Source of the DNA: Clostridiales bacterium | GTDB lineage: Bacteria > Bacillota > Clostridia > Christensenellales > UBA1242 | Assembly (NCBI GenBank): GCA_015055605.1 | Contig: SVHV01000001.1 | Span: 315,026 to 379,025, forward strand | DNA: 64,000 nucleotides | Reading direction: 5' to 3' | Shown: one piece after another, positions 58,565 to 64,000 of the stretch | Layout: every line of letters begins with the position of its first letter | Numbering within the stretch: position 1 is the stretch's first letter | Notes under the pieces: generated by a model | What the model saw: the letters and a program-made list of their open reading frames with translations, nothing else | The model's database searches: none | What the model was told of the DNA's origin: nothing | Position numbers and translations under genes: made by a program

Positions 58565-59011
58565 ATGAAGAAAGTTGAATTATATACTGATGGTGCTTGT
58601 AGTGGAAATCCTGGCAAAGGTGGATATGGTGGCATACTAATCTATCAAGGACACGAAAAAGAATATAGTGGCTACTCCCCTGAAACAACAAACAACCGTA
58701 TGGAAATAACAGCAGTAATAGAAGGACTAAAACTCCTAAAGGAAGATGTTGAGCTAGATATCTACTCAGATAGTGCCTATGTAGTCAATGCATTTGAACA
58801 GGGCTGGATAGAATCATGGCAAAATAACGGCTGGAGAACTGCTGGAAAGAAGCCTGTTCAAAATATTGAACTATGGCAAGAATTACTTACACTACTCTCC
58901 TCTCACAAAGTAACATGGAACAAAGTCAAAGGTCACGCAGACAATGTATACAATAATAGATGTGACAAACTAGCAACTGGAGAAATATCCAAACACTTAG
59001 CAGATATGTAA
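58565..59011 (+). CDS. rnhA: Ribonuclease HI
   Basis: YTDGACSGNPGKGGYGGIL, NNRMEITAVIEGL, YSDSAYVVNAF, WNKVKGHADNVYNNRCDKLA. Confidence 0.96.
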   Translation: MKKVELYTDGACSGNPGKGGYGGILIYQGHEKEYSGYSPETTNNRMEITAVIEGLKLLKEDVELDIYSDSAYVVNAFEQGWIESWQNNGWRTAGKKPVQNIELWQELLTLLSSHKVTWNKVKGHADNVYNNRCDKLATGEISKHLADM

Positions 59012-59033
59012 AAAGCCTAAATATAGGCTTTTT
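59010..59033 (+). terminator. Terminator after rnhA
   Basis: AAAAAGCCTA/TAGGCTTTTT stem, 4-nt loop. Confidence 0.85.
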
Positions 59034-59152
59034 TATTTTTTTATTTAAAATAAATCAACCACACCAAATATCTAGACAAAAAAACACAAAATATATAATA
59101 AAATAAATATACTTTTGAGATTTTTATGCTATAATGACCTTAGGTGAAAATT

Positions 59153-59839
59153 ATGAAAAACTGGAAAGGATATAATATTTTAGACCTATTTCTAATAGGA
59201 TTAGGCGTCATAGTTGTAACAGTTGCAGGAATATGGTTTAACTCAAAATGGTATGTTATTATCAATACCCTACTCGGACTATTATGTGTATTTACACAAG
59301 CAAAAGGTAAGATTTCTACTCAATTTATCGGGATAATATACTTTTGCTTTTACATATTTATTTCTTACAAGCAACAATACTATGGCGAAGCAATACTTTA
59401 TCTAATAATAATGTTGCCACTCTACATATACGGAGTAATACACTGGCTTGCTAACAGAGACAAAAAAGACAATGTTGTAATAGTCAGAAGCAATTTATCA
59501 AAAAAAGAATGGCTCATATCGAGCCTATGTTTCATAATATTATCTATAGGCGTATATTTCCTCTTAAAAGTGCTAGATACTGCACAGTTATTGATAAGCA
59601 CCTTATCTTTTGTATCAATATTACCTGCAGTATATCTACTAATGCGAAGATGCAAATGGAATCAGGTCGCATTCTTAATAAATGACTTTATTGTGCCAAT
59701 TCTGTGGCTAATTTTAGTAATCAAGGGAGACCTATCATTCTTAACAATGTTTATATACTATATCTTCCAGGTAACTTATGACATATATGGTCTAATCGAA
59801 TGGATAAAACTAGAGAAAAAACAACAAGAAAACATTTAA
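59153..59839 (+). CDS. pnuC: Nicotinamide mononucleotide transporter PnuC
   Basis: Multi-pass membrane protein with PnuC-like GVIHWL and YDIYGLIEWIKLEKK; ATG at 59153 follows AGGTG; extended -10 TGCTATAAT upstream. Confidence 0.85.
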   Translation: MKNWKGYNILDLFLIGLGVIVVTVAGIWFNSKWYVIINTLLGLLCVFTQAKGKISTQFIGIIYFCFYIFISYKQQYYGEAILYLIIMLPLYIYGVIHWLANRDKKDNVVIVRSNLSKKEWLISSLCFIILSIGVYFLLKVLDTAQLLISTLSFVSILPAVYLLMRRCKWNQVAFLINDFIVPILWLILVIKGDLSFLTMFIYYIFQVTYDIYGLIEWIKLEKKQQENI

Positions 59840-59851
59840 TAATTAAAAAAG

Positions 59852-59880
59852 AAAGCCTTATCAAAACGATAAGGCTTTTT
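59852..59880 (+). terminator. Terminator after pnuC
   Basis: AAAGCCTTATC/GATAAGGCTTT stem followed by T-tract. Confidence 0.85.
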
Positions 59881-59913
59881 ATATTTTGAAAGGTTATTAC
59901 AGCGCTAAAAAAC

Positions 59914-59943
59914 AAAAAATCCGAAGGAATCTCCGGATTTTTT
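59914..59943 (-). terminator. Terminator downstream of tRNA-Trp
   Basis: AAAAAATCCG/CGGATTTTTT stem flanking a 10-nt loop. Confidence 0.75.
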
Positions 59944-59948
59944 ATATT

Positions 59949-60023
59949 TGGCAGGGGTGGTAGGACTCGAACCCACAACCGACGGTTTTGGAGACCGCTA
60001 CTCTACCATTGAGCCACACCCCT
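59949..60023 (-). tRNA. tRNA-Trp (anticodon CCA), CCA end encoded
   Basis: Minus strand AGGGGTGTGGCTCAATGGTAGAGTAGCGGTCTCCAAAACCGTCGGTTGTGGGTTCGAGTCCTACCACCCCTGCCA; 7-bp acceptor stem, TTCGA T-loop, anticodon loop CTCCAAA. Confidence 0.96.
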
Positions 60024-60102
60024 ATTGAAACACAATTAATTCTAAACCGATTAATTGTGTTTGTCAAGTGAAAAATTTAAATATTTCGACTTATTTATAA
60101 AA

Positions 60103-61692
60103 TTACTTAGCGTAATCTACATTTCTAGTTTCTCTGATGACATTAACCTTGATTTGACCAGGATACTCCATTTCTTTTTCAACTTTTCTAGCAATATCCT
60201 TAGCCATAAATAATGCTTGTTCGTCAGAAACTTCTTCTGGTTTTACGATAATTCTAATCTCTCTACCAGCCTGAATAGCAAAGCTAGTCTCTACACCCTT
60301 AAAGCCATTAGCAATCTCTTCAAGTTGTGTAAGTCTCTTGATATAAGCCTCGATAGATTCCCTTCTAGCACCTGGTCTAGAACTACTAATAGCATCAGCA
60401 GTTTGAACCAAAATAGCCTCAAGACTCTCATACTCTACACCACCATGATGGGCAGCAATACAGTGAATAACCTCTTTTGACTCTTTATACTTAGTAGCGA
60501 GTTCAACACCGATAGTAACATGAGTACCCTCAGTCTCGTGGTCAATAGCTTTACCTATATCATGGAGCAATCCACCCCTCTTAGCTATCTGCACATTAGC
60601 ACCCACTTCTGCAGCAAGAAGTCCAGCAATATAGCCAACTTCTAGGCTATGTTTAAGAACATTTTGTCCGTAACTAGTACGATATTTTAGTCTACCTAAA
60701 ACCTTAATAAGTTCAGGGTGCATACCATGTACTCCTGCATCAAATACAGCAGCCTCACCCTCTTCTTTAATAGTGTTTTCGATATCTTTTGTAACTTTCT
60801 CGACCATCTCCTCGATTCTAGCAGGATGAATTCTGCCATCAAGAATAAGTTTCTCAAGAGATATTCTAGCAATCTCTCTCCTAACAGGGTCAAACGAAGA
60901 AAGTACAACTGCTTCTGGAGTATCATCAATAATCAAATCAACACCTGTAGCAGACTCTAATGCTCTAATATTTCTACCTTCTCTACCGATAATTCTACCC
61001 TTAACCTCATCATTAGGAAGTGGTACAGTAGATACTGTAATTTCGCTAGTATGGTCAACAGCAGTCTTTTGAATAGCAAGAGTAACTATTTCTTTGGCTT
61101 TTTTACTAGCTTCTTCTTTGGCTTGTGCCTCAATATTTCTAACAATTATTGCTGCATCTTTCTTAGCTTCTTCCTCATATTTGGATATGAGCTCTTTTTT
61201 AGCCTCTTCTCTAGAGAGTTTGGCTATTCTCTCTAGTTCTAAGTTCATTTTTTCTAAAACTTGATTTTGCTCATCAATTTTTTTCTGAACTTTTTGCTCT
61301 TTCTCTGCGAGTTCTTGTTTTGTTTTTTCAATAGCCTCGTTTTTCTTCTCTATAGTTTCCTCTTTTTTATCAAGGAACTCTTCTCTTTGGCTGATTCTAT
61401 TTTCAGCCCTCTGCATCTCAGCTCTTCTACTCTTTAATTCTTGGTCACACTCACTAGTCAATCTAAAAGCCTCTTCTTTTGCTTCAAGAACAGCCTCTTT
61501 TTTGAGATTTTTAGCCTCAAGTTTAGCCTCTTCTAACAATGATTTAGCTTTAGCATTGTCTTTGCCAAGTTTTTGTTTTTGCAAAAATTGTACAACAAAG
61601 TATGTACCAACTCCAGCAACAACGGCACCAATTAGGACACCGATTAGAGCAGAGCCCCATGCAGACATAAGCATTACGTTTATGTTTAACAT
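60103..61692 (-). CDS. rny: Ribonuclease Y
   Basis: N-terminal TM, coiled coil, KH domain ([29 protein letters not shown]), HD domain ([12 protein letters not shown]). Confidence 0.96.
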   Translation of the reverse strand: MLNINVMLMSAWGSALIGVLIGAVVAGVGTYFVVQFLQKQKLGKDNAKAKSLLEEAKLEAKNLKKEAVLEAKEEAFRLTSECDQELKSRRAEMQRAENRISQREEFLDKKEETIEKKNEAIEKTKQELAEKEQKVQKKIDEQNQVLEKMNLELERIAKLSREEAKKELISKYEEEAKKDAAIIVRNIEAQAKEEASKKAKEIVTLAIQKTAVDHTSEITVSTVPLPNDEVKGRIIGREGRNIRALESATGVDLIIDDTPEAVVLSSFDPVRREIARISLEKLILDGRIHPARIEEMVEKVTKDIENTIKEEGEAAVFDAGVHGMHPELIKVLGRLKYRTSYGQNVLKHSLEVGYIAGLLAAEVGANVQIAKRGGLLHDIGKAIDHETEGTHVTIGVELATKYKESKEVIHCIAAHHGGVEYESLEAILVQTADAISSSRPGARRESIEAYIKRLTQLEEIANGFKGVETSFAIQAGREIRIIVKPEEVSDEQALFMAKDIARKVEKEMEYPGQIKVNVIRETRNVDYAK

Positions 61693-61878
61693 TTCGCTCT
61701 CCTATATTATTTAATTTTATATTACAAATAGGTTTACACCTAATAACTTCATAATACTCTGCTATTATACCCTAATAAAAAGTTGTTTGTCAAATAGATT
61801 ATAAAAAAATAATGTCACTTTAAGTACAAAAATATGATACATACTTGGAACCTTAATCAATGGTTACTTTAAAATGAA

Positions 61879-61902
61879 AAAAGCACTAAATCTAGTGCTT
61901 TT
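61879..61902 (-). terminator. Terminator after thiI
   Basis: AAAAGCACTA/TAGTGCTTTT stem, 4-nt loop. Confidence 0.8.
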
Positions 61903-61904
61903 AT

Positions 61905-63059
61905 TTATATTTCTACTACCTCAATATTTTCTAGTGCTTCTGCAATTAGGCTCTCAATATCCAACTTTGACTCTTCTTTTTCGCACTGAAATTTCTTTGG
62001 CTTGATAACAGGATGCTTAGGCAAGAACACTGTACAACAGTCTTCATAAGGCAAAATTGATGTCTCATAAGTATCAATTTTCTTAGAAATAGCAGTAATT
62101 TCTTCTTTGTCAAATGATATAAGAGGTCTAAATATAGGAATATTTTTTACAACATCATTTGTAACAGTCATACTCTCTACTGTTTGACTAGCAACCTGAC
62201 CCAAATTCTCCCCTGTTATAATTGACTGGATTTTATTTTGTTCTGATAATCTCTCAGCAATTCTATACATAATTCTACGCATAATAGTAATCATAAATTC
62301 ACTATTACACTTATGATGAATTTCCTCTTGAATCTTAGTAAATGAGCAGATATGAAGTTTAAATGAGCCAGTATATTTCTTGATTAATTTAGCAAGAGTG
62401 ATAACTTTTTCTTTTGCTGCCTCACTAGTATATGGATAACTATGGAAATGAAGAGCAGATATTCTCATTCCCCTTTTTGCCATCATATATCCTGCAACAG
62501 GACTATCTATACCACCAGAAAGAAGCAACATTCCTGTACCAGAAGAACCTATAGGCATACCTCCTACTGCAGGAATAACACTTGAGAATATAAATGTTGA
62601 GCCATTTTCTCTAATGTCAACAGACACCTCAACTTCTGGAGTATGCAAATCAACCTTGATTTTAGGATTGTTTTTAAGAATAATACCACCTAATTTAGCA
62701 GAATATTCGATAGAAGTCATAGGAAATCTCTTGTCTGCACGATTAAGTGTTACTCTAAATGTTTTTTCTTTTAGTTTAATGGTTGAAACATAGTCATTGA
62801 TTGCCTCAACACTAGTCTCAAGCATAACTGCAGGACTAATAGATGTTAGACCAAAAACGGTTTCTAGTGCAGACAAAATTTTCTTCTCTGCTCTATCCTC
62901 GTAACCTCTAACATAAAGTCTTTTATTGATAACAACTAACTCACAGTTAAAATCTTTGATTTTATCTTCAATATTTTCTTTTAGAAGTTTCTCAAAGTAA
63001 CCAAAATTTTTACCCTTAAGAAAAATCTCTCCGTATCTAATTAAAATTACCTTTTCCAT
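61905..63059 (-). CDS. thiI: tRNA 4-thiouridine sulfurtransferase ThiI (no rhodanese domain)
   Basis: THUMP-like N-terminus, PP-loop LLSGGIDSPVAGYMMAKRG, GENLGQVASQT. Confidence 0.95.
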   Translation of the reverse strand: MEKVILIRYGEIFLKGKNFGYFEKLLKENIEDKIKDFNCELVVINKRLYVRGYEDRAEKKILSALETVFGLTSISPAVMLETSVEAINDYVSTIKLKEKTFRVTLNRADKRFPMTSIEYSAKLGGIILKNNPKIKVDLHTPEVEVSVDIRENGSTFIFSSVIPAVGGMPIGSSGTGMLLLSGGIDSPVAGYMMAKRGMRISALHFHSYPYTSEAAKEKVITLAKLIKKYTGSFKLHICSFTKIQEEIHHKCNSEFMITIMRRIMYRIAERLSEQNKIQSIITGENLGQVASQTVESMTVTNDVVKNIPIFRPLISFDKEEITAISKKIDTYETSILPYEDCCTVFLPKHPVIKPKKFQCEKEESKLDIESLIAEALENIEVVEI

Positions 63060-63069
63060 AGTATTTCCT

Positions 63070-64000
63070 TTATCTAACTTTTGCTAAATACTCTTTCACA
63101 ACATTAATAAGTATTGTAGCCATATTTTCAATTTCTTCTATAGTATTGTTTTTAGAAAAACTGATTCTAATATTACTCTCAATCTCATCTTTTGGACAGC
63201 CCATCGCCTCCAAAATTCTATTACCACTCTTTTTAGATGAACACGCTGAACCATTAGAAACCATAACACCCCTATCGCTTAGCATATTCAAGATAGTTTC
63301 TGCCCTACATCCAATAAAGCTAACCGATAGAACATAAGGAGATGCATTATCCTTAGAATGGATTACATAAACCAATCCACTATCCTCAAGAATATCAATT
63401 AAACGAGTTTTTAAACTTAAAACATATTCACTATTACTCTTAAGATTCTCAGTAGCAATTTCTAGAGCCCTAGACATAGAGTATATTCCTAAAGTGTTTT
63501 CTGTACCACTTCTGAGTCCACCCTCTTGTCCACCACCCAAAATTAATGGCTTTAGTTGGATATTTTTCTTAACATAGAGACCACCAACACCCTTCATACC
63601 ATGAATCTTGTGAGCAGACATTGTAAGCATATCCACCCCTAAGTCCTCCACATTGATATCAAACTTACCAACACCTTGCACAGCATCACAATGAAAAATT
63701 ACTTTAGGGTTAATATCTTTTGCAATTTCAACCAGCGTAGCAATGTCATTAATCGCACCTGTTTCATTACTGGTATACATGATTGATACAATATCAGTAT
63801 CTTCAGTCATATATTTCTCAAACATCTTCGCAGATACTGTGCCGTCCTTTTCTAGAGGAATAAACTCTACATTAAACCCTCTATTTTTGAGTTCAACACC
63901 GACATTATATACACTAGGATGCTCACCCATAGAAACAAGAATTTTTCTAGTATGTTTCTTAACAGTACCCATTAATGCCATATTATTAGCTTCAGTAGCT
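63070..64000 (-). CDS. Cysteine desulfurase (NifS/IscS family), 5'-truncated by the window edge
   Basis: HCDAVQGVGKFDI, SAHKIHGMKGVGGLYV (PLP Lys), SNGSACSSKKSG (catalytic Cys); frame stays open to the edge with ATEANN upstream of the ORF-track Met. Confidence 0.94.
   Translation of the reverse strand, partial: ATEANNMALMGTVKKHTRKILVSMGEHPSVYNVGVELKNRGFNVEFIPLEKDGTVSAKMFEKYMTEDTDIVSIMYTSNETGAINDIATLVEIAKDINPKVIFHCDAVQGVGKFDINVEDLGVDMLTMSAHKIHGMKGVGGLYVKKNIQLKPLILGGGQEGGLRSGTENTLGIYSMSRALEIATENLKSNSEYVLSLKTRLIDILEDSGLVYVIHSKDNASPYVLSVSFIGCRAETILNMLSDRGVMVSNGSACSSKKSGNRILEAMGCPKDEIESNIRISFSKNNTIEEIENMATILINVVKEYLAKVR

Noticed and set aside
1-64000. Alternative genetic code (UGA = Trp) to explain the long ORF
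   Set aside because: UGA is used as a stop (e.g. ftsK ends in an ATGA overlap with rimO), tRNA-Trp has anticodon CCA, and the giant ORF is open under the standard code.

Overview
AT-rich, low-GC Firmicutes/Clostridia-like chromosomal window (taxon inferred from gene content only). Left part, about 1-16.5 kb, is conserved housekeeping: a 5'-truncated ftsK/spoIIIE, then rimO, pgsA, a degenerate CinA-like gene, recA, a class A PBP (opposite strand), miaB-mutS-mutL-miaA, an XRE-type membrane regulator and lexA. About 16.6-26 kb is a small accessory-looking stretch: a tyrosine recombinase, a divergent nucleotidyltransferase-fold-like protein with apparently lost catalytic motifs, a YgjP/DUF45 metallopeptidase, a PadR domain fused to a long acidic linker and a membrane domain, a VTT/DedA-like membrane protein and an ABC-2 exporter pair. 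The right half is dominated by one uninterrupted minus-strand ORF (26078-58150 from the RBS-supported start; 10,690 aa). It predicts a giant N-terminally membrane-anchored extracellular protein built from GLUG/beta-helix islands, Ser/Thr/Tyr/Asn-rich segments, a discoidin-like domain, two Cys clusters and a dispersed ~58-aa module that I cannot assign to a named family. It has its own near-consensus promoter, a ~200-nt dyad-rich leader and a terminator. After it come rnhA, pnuC, tRNA-Trp, rny (RNase Y), thiI and a truncated cysteine desulfurase. The giant protein, its repeated module and its leader are the best candidates for something undescribed. Secondary candidates are the CinA and nucleotidyltransferase-like pseudoenzymes, the PadR-membrane fusion and a structured non-coding segment at about 18991-19120. 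All calls come from reading the sequence; no database search was run.
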